The notes: a model not told the origin generated them from the letters alone. DNA of 50,118 bases from Gemmatimonadota bacterium (GCA_013002885.1 JABDLS010000088.1:1-50118), one strand, 5' to 3'. Numbered from the stretch's first letter, positions 34,016 through 42,632 are shown. A program made the numbers and translations.

Positions 34016-35662
34016 TCAGATGCTGATCGGATCCGACGCCTTCTTGCCCGACAGATACGCCAGGAAGAAAGAGCGGGTCACGAAGAGTGCAGAGAAGAAG
34101 GAGGCGACGATTCCGATGGACAGCGTCACCGCGAAGCCGCGCACCGGCCCGGTGCCGAACTGGAAGAGAATCAGCGCCGTGATGAGGGTCGTGATGTTGG
34201 CGTCGACGATAGCCGACAGGGCGTGTTCGAAGCCCTCGTCCACCGCGGTGCGGGTCGCTCGACCGTGGTCCAGTTCCTCCCGAATGCGCTCGAAGATCAG
34301 CACGTTGGCATCGACCGCCATTCCGATGGAGAGAATGAGTCCGGCAATGCCCGGCACCGTCAACGTCGCGTTGAGTCCCGCGAGGCCACCGAGAACGAGG
34401 AGGACATAGACGCCAAGGGCGCCGACGGCCAGCAGTCCGGCCATACCGTAGTAGACGATCATGATGACGACGACCATGGCGATGCCGACCATGCCGGCAA
34501 CGGTTCCTTGGTCGATGGAGTCCTGCCCCAGAGAGGGACCGACCGTCCGCTCCTCGACGATGTTGATGCGGACGGGGAGTGCACCGGCCCTCAGGACGAG
34601 AGCCAGGTCACGGGCCTCCTCGAGGGGGGTCCCCTGGCCCATTTCGATCTGCCCCCTGGCGCCGATGCGGTCCCGGATGACCGGGGCGCTCATGACCTCG
34701 TTGTCGAGCACGATGGCGAGGTAGTTCCCCACGTTCGACCCGCTGAAGCGGGCGAACTGCCGCCCGCCGGCTCGTGAAAGCTGGAACTGGACCTGTGACT
34801 GGTTGAACTGTGGGTCACGCTGGGCCGTGGCGTCTTCCAACTCCTCACCGGTGAGGAAGGCGTCCTCCTCCAGTACGTAGAGCCGGTAGTAGTTTCGGGC
34901 GCCCTGGGCCACCAGATCGGCTCCCCACCGGAGCTTCTGATCCCGGGGGTAGGCCCGCTGAACCTCGTCCATGGCCAGGAACTGCTCTGCGACTGGCCGG
35001 TCTTCCGCTGCGACGAAATACGTGCCCTCGACGTCTCCCGTGAAGAGCAGGGACGAGAACGGTCGAAGGGCGTCCTCGATGGACTCGGCCTCGTCTTCTT
35101 CCGGCGCCGCCGTCGTATCGGCAGCGGCACTGTCCGGCGTCGCAGCCGAATCGGCCCCGAAGAGAAGATTCTCCAGGTCGTCGGACTCGTCGACCACATC
35201 ACGGCCGAGCGCCCGGATGGAGTCGACCCCGAGCGTCGCCACGATGCTTCGATCGATACGCGACAGGGCCTGGTCGAACTCGGCAGTCGGGAGGACGAGG
35301 TTGAACTCCAGGAACGCGCTCTCCTGGATGATTCCCTTGGCCCGATCCTCGTCGTCGATGCCGGCGAGCTCGACGATGAGACGATCGCCCCCGACCTTCT
35401 GGATGAGGGGCTCCTCGACGCCGAACTGGTCGATGCGGGTCCGGATAATCCGGTCCACCCGATCGATCATGTCCGACTTGGCGTCCGCCGTCATCGTGCT
35501 GTCCGGATCATCCACCTCGAGAACGAGGTGCATGCCGCCCTGGAGATCGAGCCCGAGCTTGAGCCACTCCCCGGTTTCGGTCTTGTGGGAGTAGAGCTGC
35601 CAACCGGCCACACCGATGATGACGGCGATGGCAATGAGGCGACCCCGTAGAGTCTTGAACAT
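34016..35662 (-). CDS. secD: Protein translocase subunit SecD
   Basis: A 548-residue partner of SecF. It has an N-terminal helix (LIAIAVIIGVAGWQLY), LGLDLQGGMHLVLEVD, a periplasmic domain with an acidic Ala/Asp/Glu-rich insert around residues 155-190, and six C-terminal helices with LSIGMAVDANVLIFERIREEL. It is the first gene of a long run through tatD, mutL, miaA, bshA, uppP, birA and coaX. The promoter lies about 80 bp upstream. The 214-bp gap to the porin gene contains no other gene. Confidence 0.97.
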   Translation of the reverse strand: MFKTLRGRLIAIAVIIGVAGWQLYSHKTETGEWLKLGLDLQGGMHLVLEVDDPDSTMTADAKSDMIDRVDRIIRTRIDQFGVEEPLIQKVGGDRLIVELAGIDDEDRAKGIIQESAFLEFNLVLPTAEFDQALSRIDRSIVATLGVDSIRALGRDVVDESDDLENLLFGADSAATPDSAAADTTAAPEEDEAESIEDALRPFSSLLFTGDVEGTYFVAAEDRPVAEQFLAMDEVQRAYPRDQKLRWGADLVAQGARNYYRLYVLEEDAFLTGEELEDATAQRDPQFNQSQVQFQLSRAGGRQFARFSGSNVGNYLAIVLDNEVMSAPVIRDRIGARGQIEMGQGTPLEEARDLALVLRAGALPVRINIVEERTVGPSLGQDSIDQGTVAGMVGIAMVVVIMIVYYGMAGLLAVGALGVYVLLVLGGLAGLNATLTVPGIAGLILSIGMAVDANVLIFERIREELDHGRATRTAVDEGFEHALSAIVDANITTLITALILFQFGTGPVRGFAVTLSIGIVASFFSALFVTRSFFLAYLSGKKASDPISI

Positions 35663-35743
35663 GTAAAGCGCGTGGGTTCGGCGAGAGTAGGGCCTGGAAG
35701 GCCTTCGGGAGAGCCCTAGGCTTCCCGGATACGACAGCCCGTA

Positions 35744-35772
35744 AAGCTGCCGACACCCCCCAGGCGTGTCAA
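35744..35772 (-). promoter_or_regulatory. Promoter of the secD operon
   Basis: On the minus strand a perfect -35, TTGACA (35772-35767), 17 bp, CAGCTT (35749-35744), then TACG. The ten bases CAGCTTTACG repeat those of the groES promoter at identical spacing. The leader to the secD ATG would be about 75 nt. Confidence 0.6.
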
Positions 35773-35876
35773 TCTGATGCGCGGGCTGCGGCCCCCCGGC
35801 CCGTCACCTCGAGCCGGTCATACTCTCCGTCCGACTGCAGAGGTCCCTTCGACCCCTCCGGATGCGTTCTAGAAGT

Positions 35877-36929
35877 CTAGAAGTAGAGGAACGAACCCAC
35901 CCTGAAAACGAACTCGGAGTCCCCTGTCTGGGGCATGTAGTAGTCGAGATTGGCTCCGATCTTGTTCTTGCCCATGAAGTACAGCATGAGCCCCGGCGTA
36001 ATGAGTGTTCCCCCGTCATCGTCGATGTCACCGGCCGGGTCTGTCACGCTCACGCGGAGCAGAGGCTCGATGCCGACGATCCGGTCGCCGTCCAGGGGCC
36101 GATACAGCGATCCGAGAAGCTGGACCGCAAGGAAGTCCCGAGGATCATCGTTCGCGTCGAGGGCCGCCCAGTTGTCCCCACCGACGACGCCGGCCTCCAC
36201 ATGAAGGCCGTCACGCCACGTTCCCCATTCGAGATCGGCGCCCCATGCGAAGGCGTTCTGCGTCTCACCGGCCAGCAGATAGTCCTGGGTGCCGAGGTTG
36301 GCCGAAACAGTGAGGTTCTCCGACGCCGCGACGCCGGCGCGCACGGAAATCGACTTGCCGTCGTTGACGTCCGACGTTCCGACGCCGGTGCCGTTGGTGA
36401 GGCTCGCCTGGTACATGAAGGTGCCCGACGTACCGTCGATCTTGATGCCGGAGTCACGGCCCGCATACCCCAGCGCTTCGGTCAGACGACTCAAGGAGCA
36501 AACGCGTCCAACGCCTGTGCACGACGAGAAGCCGGGAATGCGACCGTCGCGCTCGAAGATGGAGAGATCCGTGGAGCTGTTGAGCTCGAAGAGGTCGAAG
36601 GAGCGCTTGAACTGACCCATGTACAGACGAAACGCCGGATCGAAGTTCATTCTTACGTAGGCGTCGAGGAGCGTCGCCCCGCCACCTGCGACGTCGGTCT
36701 GCACCCGCCCCATGAAGAAGTCATTGAAGGCGGCGTCGGCGATGATCCGGGCCCGGCGGATGAAGAAGTCGTTCACCGCGCCGTCCACAGAGGAGCCCTG
36801 ATACTGGGTATGGAGCCGCCCCCCGATGGTGAGCGAGGCAGCCCGCGCCGAGATCGTCGTCTGAGCCTCGAGAGCCGCCGGGGCGAGCACCGTAAGCACG
36901 GTGGCCGTCCACAAGAAGATGCTTCGCAT
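35877..36929 (-). CDS. Outer-membrane porin, OprO/OprP (phosphate-selective) type
   Basis: A 350-residue beta-barrel protein. A signal peptide (MRSIFLWTATVLTVLAPAALEAQ) is followed by RLHTQYQG and FFIRRARIIADAAFNDFFMGRVQTDV, the typical first strands of OprO/OprP-type porins. Alternating strands lead to a terminal Phe (VGSFLYF), the outer-membrane insertion signal. The family carries phosphate or pyrophosphate across the outer membrane. The upstream Pho-box-like repeats fit phosphate control, although specificity is not proven by the sequence. Confidence 0.87.
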   Translation of the reverse strand: MRSIFLWTATVLTVLAPAALEAQTTISARAASLTIGGRLHTQYQGSSVDGAVNDFFIRRARIIADAAFNDFFMGRVQTDVAGGGATLLDAYVRMNFDPAFRLYMGQFKRSFDLFELNSSTDLSIFERDGRIPGFSSCTGVGRVCSLSRLTEALGYAGRDSGIKIDGTSGTFMYQASLTNGTGVGTSDVNDGKSISVRAGVAASENLTVSANLGTQDYLLAGETQNAFAWGADLEWGTWRDGLHVEAGVVGGDNWAALDANDDPRDFLAVQLLGSLYRPLDGDRIVGIEPLLRVSVTDPAGDIDDDGGTLITPGLMLYFMGKNKIGANLDYYMPQTGDSEFVFRVGSFLYF

Positions 36930-36955
36930 CGCGTGCCATCCCTTGAAGTGTGTTG

Positions 36956-36996
36956 GTCACGACTTCCGTCACCATGGAGTCACGAAAACGTCACGA
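36956..36996 (-). repeat. Array A: four TCGTGAC-type direct repeats upstream of the porin gene
   Basis: On the plus strand GTCACGA occurs at 36956, 36979 and 36990, and GTCACCA at 36968. The intervals are 12, 11 and 11 bp, about one helical turn each. The array ends 27 bp before the porin start codon. Such 11-bp spacing is that of OmpR/PhoB-type response regulators, which bind tandem 7-bp sites separated by 4 bp. Confidence 0.7.
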
Positions 36997-37052
36997 CAGA
37001 CGAGGGCCGTTACAAGCCTGCGGCGGCCGTTGGCCGGCTCGCCGGCGGGATC

Positions 37053-37081
37053 GTGACAGCACCGTTACAGTCACGTGACCG
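37053..37081 (-). promoter_or_regulatory. Array B: Pho-box-like direct repeats
   Basis: On the plus strand GTGACAG (37053), GTTACAG (37064) and GTGACCG (37075) are spaced exactly 11 bp apart. On the minus strand the first two read CTGTAAC-4 nt-CTGTCAC, close to the known PhoB consensus CTGTCAY-4 nt-CTGTCAY in the direction of porin transcription. A lone TTGTAAC lies at 37015-37009. The site lies about 125-150 bp upstream of the porin ATG; no clear -10 was identified. Confidence 0.6.
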
Positions 37082-37132
37082 GTTCGTCATGGACGACCGG
37101 CAGACACGCGATGGCCGCCGGGATTCCCTACC

Positions 37133-39226
37133 TCACATCGCCCTTCGCAGGACCGCGTGGACGCGTGCCATGAAGCGGGCCGCGTCCACCGACTTCTCCA
37201 CGTAGTCGTCCGCGCCGGCCTCCAGCAACTCGGCTTCCAGCACATCGCTGCCCGTACCGGTTCGAATGAGGACAGGGAGTGCGGCGGTATCCACGGACCC
37301 GCGGATCTGGTCGAGGACCTGTCGACCGTCCAGACCGGGCATTGCGAGGTCGAGCACGATGAGCTGGAAGTCCTGACTTTCCTTGACCATGTCGAGGGCC
37401 TTGTGGCCATCCTCCGCCTCCTCGACCTCGTACCCGTCCCGCTCGAGGAGCGACCGCATGAGCAGTCTTGCTTCCTCGTCGTCGTCGACGAGGAGGATCC
37501 GGGGCGGCCCTGTGTGGATCTCTCCAGCACCGTCTTCGAGCCCCTGCCCCAGGACGCGCTCGACTTCGACGAGGGTGGTCTTGCCCTGCGTCACCCATTC
37601 CAGCCCCACCTCGTGAAGGGAACGCATGCCGCCCTGTTGAGCGACGCGAAAGAGGGTAGCCCAGCCCTTTCGCTGCTCGACGGCCTTTTGGAAACGCGGA
37701 CCTCCGACGAGGACCTCGTTGGTGGGCAGACGCCCACGATATCCCGTGAAGCCGCACTCGGTGCACCCCACGGCGCGGACGACGGGCTCGCAACCATGGC
37801 GCTCGGTGAGGCGCTGCTCGTCGGGGGTGAGTTGGCCCCGAACGGGCTCGGCACAGGTGGTGCACACCCGGCGAAGAAGCCGCTGGGCAATGGCGCCGCG
37901 CAGGACCTGGGAGATGGTGCTGTACTGGAGCCCCATGTCCGCCAGGCGGGCCACGGACGAGACGGCGTCGTTGGCGTGGACGGTGGTGAGCACCAGGTGG
38001 CCCGTCATCGCGGCCTGAGCGGCAGTCACCGCCGTTTCCTTGTCACGGATCTCACCAACGAGGATGACATCGGGATCCTGGCGAAGCATGGCCCGGAGAG
38101 CACTGGCGAAGGTCATGCCCTGCTTGGTGTGGACCTGCGTCTGCGTGATACCGGGCAACTCGTACTCGATGGGGTCCTCGACGGTCATGATGTTGACTCT
38201 GCCGTCGGCGAGTTCCCTGAGAGCCCCGTAGAGCGTGGTCGTCTTTCCCGACCCGGTGGGTCCGGTTACGACCACGATCCCGTCGCGGTTCGTCATGAGA
38301 TCCCGGAGGCGCTCGAGCTCGTTACCCGGGATCTCCAGATCGTCCAGGGACAGCGAGCTTCCCGAGTCGAGTATGCGTATGACGCACTTCTCGGCCCCAC
38401 CCGCGGGGATGGTGGAGACCCGGAGGTCGAAGCCACGGTTCTTGACCTGCACCCGTGCCTTGCCGTCCTGAGGTCGCAAGCGATCGGCGATGTCGAGTTT
38501 CGCCAGGACCTTGATCCGGGAGATGATCCGGTTGAGGGCAGCCATGGGCAGATCCATGTGCTTACGCAACACACCGTCTACCCGGTAGCGCACCGCTCCG
38601 AGCCTTCGGCCCGGCTCGATATGGATGTCGCTGGCGCCGGCATTGATGGCGTCACGGATGATGAGGTTGGTGAGCTTCACCACCGGCGTTGCCGTAACGT
38701 CGTCCTCGGTGATGGACTCGGGCCCCATCTCCTCTACGAGCTTCACGGCGTCTTCGCTGACGTCGATGCCGCCCAGAAGCGTCTCCACCGCACGCTCCGG
38801 TGAGTACCGCTCGTCTATGGCATCTTGGATGGCGCCGGGTGACGCAACCTCGAAGAGCAGCGTCCGGCCGGTGCTGAAGCCAAGAGCGCGCTCGGCCTCC
38901 ACGTTGGTCGGATCGCAGGTGGCCACCACGAAGTACCGATCGTCCTCGGCGATGGGGAATACCCGGTGCTTCCTCGCCATCGTCTCCGGAACCAGCAGGG
39001 CGGCGTTGGGATCGGCGACGGACATGTCCGCGACCTTCAGGCGAAAGTACTCGGCTACCATCGCGGCGAGTTCGGCGTCGGTGAACTCGTACGCCCGAGC
39101 CACGTGGGTCCATGCCTCGGAGGCATCGCTGCTCGCGGGAATGTCCGGACGATCGTCACGTCCGTGCCCCGCTCGCTCGGCGATCCGCACCAACCAGTGC
39201 ACCGCCCCTCCCTTGCTTCCGCTCAT
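37133..39226 (-). CDS. GspE/PilB-type secretion ATPase fused to a C-terminal receiver domain
   Basis: A 697-residue protein. The N-terminal domain (about residues 45-150) is of the T2SSE_N type. The ATPase has ASDIHIEPG, Walker A GPTGSGKTTTLYGAL near residue 325, the Asp and His boxes (MTVEDPIEYELPGITQ, TTVHANDAVSS), Walker B VILVGEIRDKETA, and the two CxxC pairs (CTTC, CTEC). Residues 580-697 are a response-regulator receiver with an intact acidic pair (LLVDDDEEA), phosphoacceptor Asp (IVLDLAMPGLDG), Thr (RTGTG) and Lys (VEKSV). Such ATPases drive type IV pili or type II secretion; the receiver suggests direct control by phosphorylation. The ATG overlaps the stop codon of the diguanylate cyclase. 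Confidence 0.92.
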   Translation of the reverse strand: MSGSKGGAVHWLVRIAERAGHGRDDRPDIPASSDASEAWTHVARAYEFTDAELAAMVAEYFRLKVADMSVADPNAALLVPETMARKHRVFPIAEDDRYFVVATCDPTNVEAERALGFSTGRTLLFEVASPGAIQDAIDERYSPERAVETLLGGIDVSEDAVKLVEEMGPESITEDDVTATPVVKLTNLIIRDAINAGASDIHIEPGRRLGAVRYRVDGVLRKHMDLPMAALNRIISRIKVLAKLDIADRLRPQDGKARVQVKNRGFDLRVSTIPAGGAEKCVIRILDSGSSLSLDDLEIPGNELERLRDLMTNRDGIVVVTGPTGSGKTTTLYGALRELADGRVNIMTVEDPIEYELPGITQTQVHTKQGMTFASALRAMLRQDPDVILVGEIRDKETAVTAAQAAMTGHLVLTTVHANDAVSSVARLADMGLQYSTISQVLRGAIAQRLLRRVCTTCAEPVRGQLTPDEQRLTERHGCEPVVRAVGCTECGFTGYRGRLPTNEVLVGGPRFQKAVEQRKGWATLFRVAQQGGMRSLHEVGLEWVTQGKTTLVEVERVLGQGLEDGAGEIHTGPPRILLVDDDEEARLLMRSLLERDGYEVEEAEDGHKALDMVKESQDFQLIVLDLAMPGLDGRQVLDQIRGSVDTAALPVLIRTGTGSDVLEAELLEAGADDYVEKSVDAARFMARVHAVLRRAM

Positions 39227-40125
39227 CGGTCCCTCAGGGTCGCGGCCCGCTTGTCGTGCTTCTCGCGGTACATCTCGGCGTCGGCCTCGGCGACGAGGTC
39301 ATCGAGACGTACCCGGGGGTCGTCGTCATGATGCGCCATGCCGACGCTGATCGAAAGCTGGTAGGGCTCGGGAGTCGATTGGTTGAAGTCATCGACCCGT
39401 TCCCGGAGGCGTTCCACGAGTAAGGCCGACGTTTCGTCGGCGGCCTCCAAGGCGAGGACACCGAACTCGTCACCCCCCAATCGCGCGATGATGTCCGATC
39501 GTCTGAACGCGGCCCGGAGGATGTCGGCTACCTTGATCAGGGCCCGATCGCCCACATGGTGGCCAAGTGAATCGTTTATGGTCTTGAACCGATCCAGGTC
39601 CAGATACACCATCGTCACGCCACGACCCGTACGCCGAGCCAGCTTCAGATGTTGCTCACCCAGATCGGCGAAACCGCGCCGATTGTAGAGTCCCGTGAGA
39701 TCGTCGATGAGCGAGAGGCTACGCAGCGCGGAGAAGAGCCGGTGCCGCTCGATTGCGTGGCGGACAGCACGCACCAGGAGGCCCGGGGTCAGCTCAGCCT
39801 TCACCAGGTAGTCCTGAGCGCCGGCCTGCACGATTGCCACGGCCTGTTCGCTATCGGAGCTCTCGGAGAGCACGACGATGGGTACGTCGGGTGCGAAGGC
39901 ATACGCGCGATCGAAAGTGACCATGCCCTGGCTGTCGTCCAGATCGAGGGAGAGAAGGAGCACGTCCAAGCCTCCCTGGGTCAGTCGGGCGAGGGCCTGG
40001 CTGAGTTCCCCCACCCACTCCACGTCCAGTAGCGCGCGTTGGTCGGGGGTAAGGCCGTCCTGCAGCTCGTCGACGTACTGCTCGTCGGAATCGACCAGGA
40101 GGACTTTGATCGGCCGGTGCTGCAA
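39223..40125 (-). CDS. Diguanylate cyclase with an N-terminal receiver-like domain
   Basis: A 300-residue protein. The first 120 residues fold as a receiver (IKVLLVDSDEQY, VVLSESSD, YLVKAEL). The usual phosphoacceptor Asp appears to be Ser, in LLLSLDLDDSQG. The GGDEF domain follows, with DDLTGLYNRRGF, YLDLDRFKTINDSLGHHVGDRAL and intact GGDEF, plus an RxxD inhibitory site (RRSD) five residues before it, so c-di-GMP synthesis is expected. The TTG at 40125 is chosen because AAGGAG lies 8 nt upstream. It is coupled (4-bp overlap) to the GspE-receiver gene. Confidence 0.9.
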   Translation of the reverse strand: MQHRPIKVLLVDSDEQYVDELQDGLTPDQRALLDVEWVGELSQALARLTQGGLDVLLLSLDLDDSQGMVTFDRAYAFAPDVPIVVLSESSDSEQAVAIVQAGAQDYLVKAELTPGLLVRAVRHAIERHRLFSALRSLSLIDDLTGLYNRRGFADLGEQHLKLARRTGRGVTMVYLDLDRFKTINDSLGHHVGDRALIKVADILRAAFRRSDIIARLGGDEFGVLALEAADETSALLVERLRERVDDFNQSTPEPYQLSISVGMAHHDDDPRVRLDDLVAEADAEMYREKHDKRAATLRDR

Positions 40126-40234
40126 GAACGATGCTCCTTGAAAGGGGCGATCGGCGGCGGGCGGACGCAACCGGGCGACAGGCCCGTCGCTCGGCCGTGG
40201 ACAAGGTAACCTTCCCCACCGGCCTGGCGGAATG

Positions 40235-40267
40235 ATAAAGAGGCGGACCCCGGACGGGGCCCGCCTC
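40235..40267 (-). terminator. Terminator after the sigma/HEAT-repeat operon
   Basis: On the minus strand GAGGCGG pairs with CCGCCTC, with an inner CCCC/GGGG stem, followed by TTTAT. It lies 35 bp after the last HEAT-repeat gene and separates it from the diguanylate cyclase gene. Confidence 0.8.
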
Positions 40268-40302
40268 TCGATTCAACGAGATGGTTCGGAGCGAACAGCC
40301 TT

Positions 40303-41088
40303 CTAGCGGTTTCTCCCCAGCAGGATGTCTTCGAAGAAGGCGACGACTCTCTCGTCTTCGGTCTGAGCCAACCAGAACATCGCCGACTTGCGAGACTCGG
40401 CCTGCTCGGCCGAGCGGGCGATCTCGATGAGGGACCCTATGGCTTGATTCGCGGGCCTCTGGGAAAGGGCGAAAATGGCTGCCTCCCTCACCTCTTGCTC
40501 CTCGTCGTCGGCCAGAGCAACGTCCGAAAGCTCCTCCGTAACTGCGTCTGCCGCCTCCTGGCCCACCCAGAAGAGAGCATTCTTGCGCACGCTGCGGTTC
40601 ACCGTGGCGTCTCGCGCGAGCTCGACCAGGCGGCGCCATGTTTCATCGGCGTCTGCCAGAGTCGCCGGGAAGACGGCATCTTCCGCCGCCTCTGTCGTCG
40701 CGCCCCGACGGGCTAGCTCCAGGAGGAAATCGACGGCCTCCTCGGCTTCCAGGTGCTCGACCTGGCCCCGCAGATCCGACGGAGCCGCCTCCGAGGGTCG
40801 GACGACCTCGATGTCGTGCACGATCCCGCGGCGCACCTCGATGTCGACCTCCACCACGTCGGTTACGCAGACACCGGGGTCGTAGCGCCCGCCGGACCGC
40901 CACGTCATCCGATCGCCGCCACTACGGATGCCTCGGTCACAGATCTCCACGCCTGGCTTGAGGTCGTATGCGATCCGGATGGTTCCATCGTTCGTGTCCA
41001 CCACCCGCTGGGCCACCTGACCGGAGAGGGTGGCGCCGGGGACCAGGACAACCGTGGCTGCCGCGAGCAGCGCCGTGCGCGCCCTCAT
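40303..41088 (-). CDS. Exported HEAT-repeat protein, last gene of the sigma operon
   Basis: A 261-residue protein with a signal peptide (MRARTALLAAATVVLVPGATLSGQ). A beta-rich middle has two Cys (VEICDRGIRSGGD, YDPGVCVTDV). At least three C-terminal HEAT-like helical repeats carry the pattern NALFWVGQ, AAIFALSQ and SAMFWLAQ. It probably acts in the periplasm as a protein-binding scaffold. The ATG overlaps the stop of the larger HEAT-repeat gene (ATGA). The function is not known. Confidence 0.82.
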   Translation of the reverse strand: MRARTALLAAATVVLVPGATLSGQVAQRVVDTNDGTIRIAYDLKPGVEICDRGIRSGGDRMTWRSGGRYDPGVCVTDVVEVDIEVRRGIVHDIEVVRPSEAAPSDLRGQVEHLEAEEAVDFLLELARRGATTEAAEDAVFPATLADADETWRRLVELARDATVNRSVRKNALFWVGQEAADAVTEELSDVALADDEEQEVREAAIFALSQRPANQAIGSLIEIARSAEQAESRKSAMFWLAQTEDERVVAFFEDILLGRNR

Positions 41089-42632
41089 CCCCGCACCAGC
41101 GAAAGGAGGAACTCGGGCACCCGAGGGTCGTCGGTTTGGCCGAGCCAGAAAATGGCGTTCTCCCTCAACTCGCCGTCCTCCTCCTCCCGGGCGACCTCCA
41201 TGAGGAAGTCAACCGAAGCCCGACCACCGTCCTGAGAAGCGACGAAGATCAGTTGCTCCTTCATTTCGCGGTCTTCCAGGGTGCCGTAGAGCCCCTGCAG
41301 TTGTTCGATGATGTCGCCACCGATCTGTCCCGCCCAGAAGAGGGCGTTCTTACGGGCCTCCACCGGCTCGCGGTCGTCGCGGACCCGCTCCAGAAGCCAG
41401 TCCTGGGCGCGGTCACCACCGGCCTGGGCGATCCCGAAGATCGCGCGCTCCCTGAGCTCGGGGTCCTCGAGCTGGGGATACAGCTCGATGAGGTAGTCCG
41501 CACCTCCCGCCGCCGGGTTCTGGCTGATCCAGAAGATGGCGTCGGCCCGCAGGTCGGAGGGGATGTCCGTCCGACGGGCATAGCCCCGGAGGGCTTCGAC
41601 GGCCCGGCGGTCACCGGAACGCTGGGAGATGGCGAAGATGGCCTGCTCCTGCAGCTCACGGTCCTCGCTCTCCATGAGGATGGACTCCAACGCGTCGAGT
41701 GCCTCCGGGGTCTGGACCTGATGCAGCCAGAAGACCGCCTGCTCGCGGACCTCCGGGTCGGGATCAGGATTCCGGTGGGCCAGATCGAGGAGGATGTCCA
41801 CGGAGGCGGCGTCCATCTTCTGAGCCACCAGGAAGACGGCACGACGCCGCAACTCCACCGAGCACTCGTCGCGGCTGCGCAGAAGCTCCTGGAGGATGGG
41901 CACGGCCTGGTCTTCGTTCATGTTCAGCAGTGCGCTGAGGGCTGCCAGCCTGACCTCCTGCCCTTCATCGCACGGACCCGCCGCCTGCTGGGCGATGGCC
42001 TGAGCCGCCCGGGGGTCACCCCGCTGGGCGAGTTGAGCCTCGATGCGCACCCGCAGCGCGTCGGCATCGCGGCGCGTCCCGGCGTCGGCATGGCGCTCGG
42101 CCTGCACGCTCAAGAGCTCGGCCGCTCGACGTAGCTCCTCCCCGCCGCCGCGGCGGAAGAGGGCGAAGGCCTGCCAATAGTAGGAATCGGCCACGTACCC
42201 CGACCGAGGGTGCTCCTGGCGAAGCGCCGCGAAATGCCGCCCCGCCTCCTCATACCTGCGCCGGTTCAACGCCTCGCGGCCGGCGGCGTAGAGCTGCCCG
42301 CCAGGGTCTTCCTGCAGCCAGCCTTCGGGCGCCTCCGAACGGAAGGAGTCATCGGCCCACGCCATCGGTGCCAGCGGCGGCATGGGCGCCATTCTCGGGG
42401 CCAGCATGCCGGCCAACGAGCGCGGCAGCTGCGGCATCGGAGCCATTGGAGCGGCTCCCTGCGCCAGAGACAGCATCGCCGACGGTGGCCGGGGAGGCGT
42501 GGGCACATCCGGGACCTGAGCCACGTACGGCACGGGAGCCGCCGGAACCGGCTGAGCCACGAGATCAGGCGCCGGGCCACCACCGACCAGGACTACCAGA
42601 AGCGGCATCGTCATCCACGTCTTCCGATCCAT
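41085..42632 (-). CDS. Large exported HEAT-repeat protein
   Basis: A 515-residue protein with a signal peptide after MDRKTWMTMPLLVVLVGGG, then a Pro/Ala/Met-rich linker (residues 25-90). A tetratricopeptide-like helical region follows (ALNRRRYEEAGRHFAALRQ). The second half has seven or more HEAT-like repeats of about 30-33 residues, each with a core such as AVFWLHQ, AIFAISQ, AIFWISQ, AIFGIAQ, ALFWAGQ and AIFWLGQ. The repeats imply a solenoid for protein binding. The ATG at 42632 has AGGAGG 7 nt upstream. It lies between the anti-sigma candidate and the shorter HEAT gene. Confidence 0.85.
   Translation of the reverse strand: MDRKTWMTMPLLVVLVGGGPAPDLVAQPVPAAPVPYVAQVPDVPTPPRPPSAMLSLAQGAAPMAPMPQLPRSLAGMLAPRMAPMPPLAPMAWADDSFRSEAPEGWLQEDPGGQLYAAGREALNRRRYEEAGRHFAALRQEHPRSGYVADSYYWQAFALFRRGGGEELRRAAELLSVQAERHADAGTRRDADALRVRIEAQLAQRGDPRAAQAIAQQAAGPCDEGQEVRLAALSALLNMNEDQAVPILQELLRSRDECSVELRRRAVFLVAQKMDAASVDILLDLAHRNPDPDPEVREQAVFWLHQVQTPEALDALESILMESEDRELQEQAIFAISQRSGDRRAVEALRGYARRTDIPSDLRADAIFWISQNPAAGGADYLIELYPQLEDPELRERAIFGIAQAGGDRAQDWLLERVRDDREPVEARKNALFWAGQIGGDIIEQLQGLYGTLEDREMKEQLIFVASQDGGRASVDFLMEVAREEEDGELRENAIFWLGQTDDPRVPEFLLSLVRG

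Noticed and set aside
33290-34777. Long plus-strand open frame opposite secF/secD
   Set aside because: Antisense shadow. The secD and secF proteins on the minus strand are clear.
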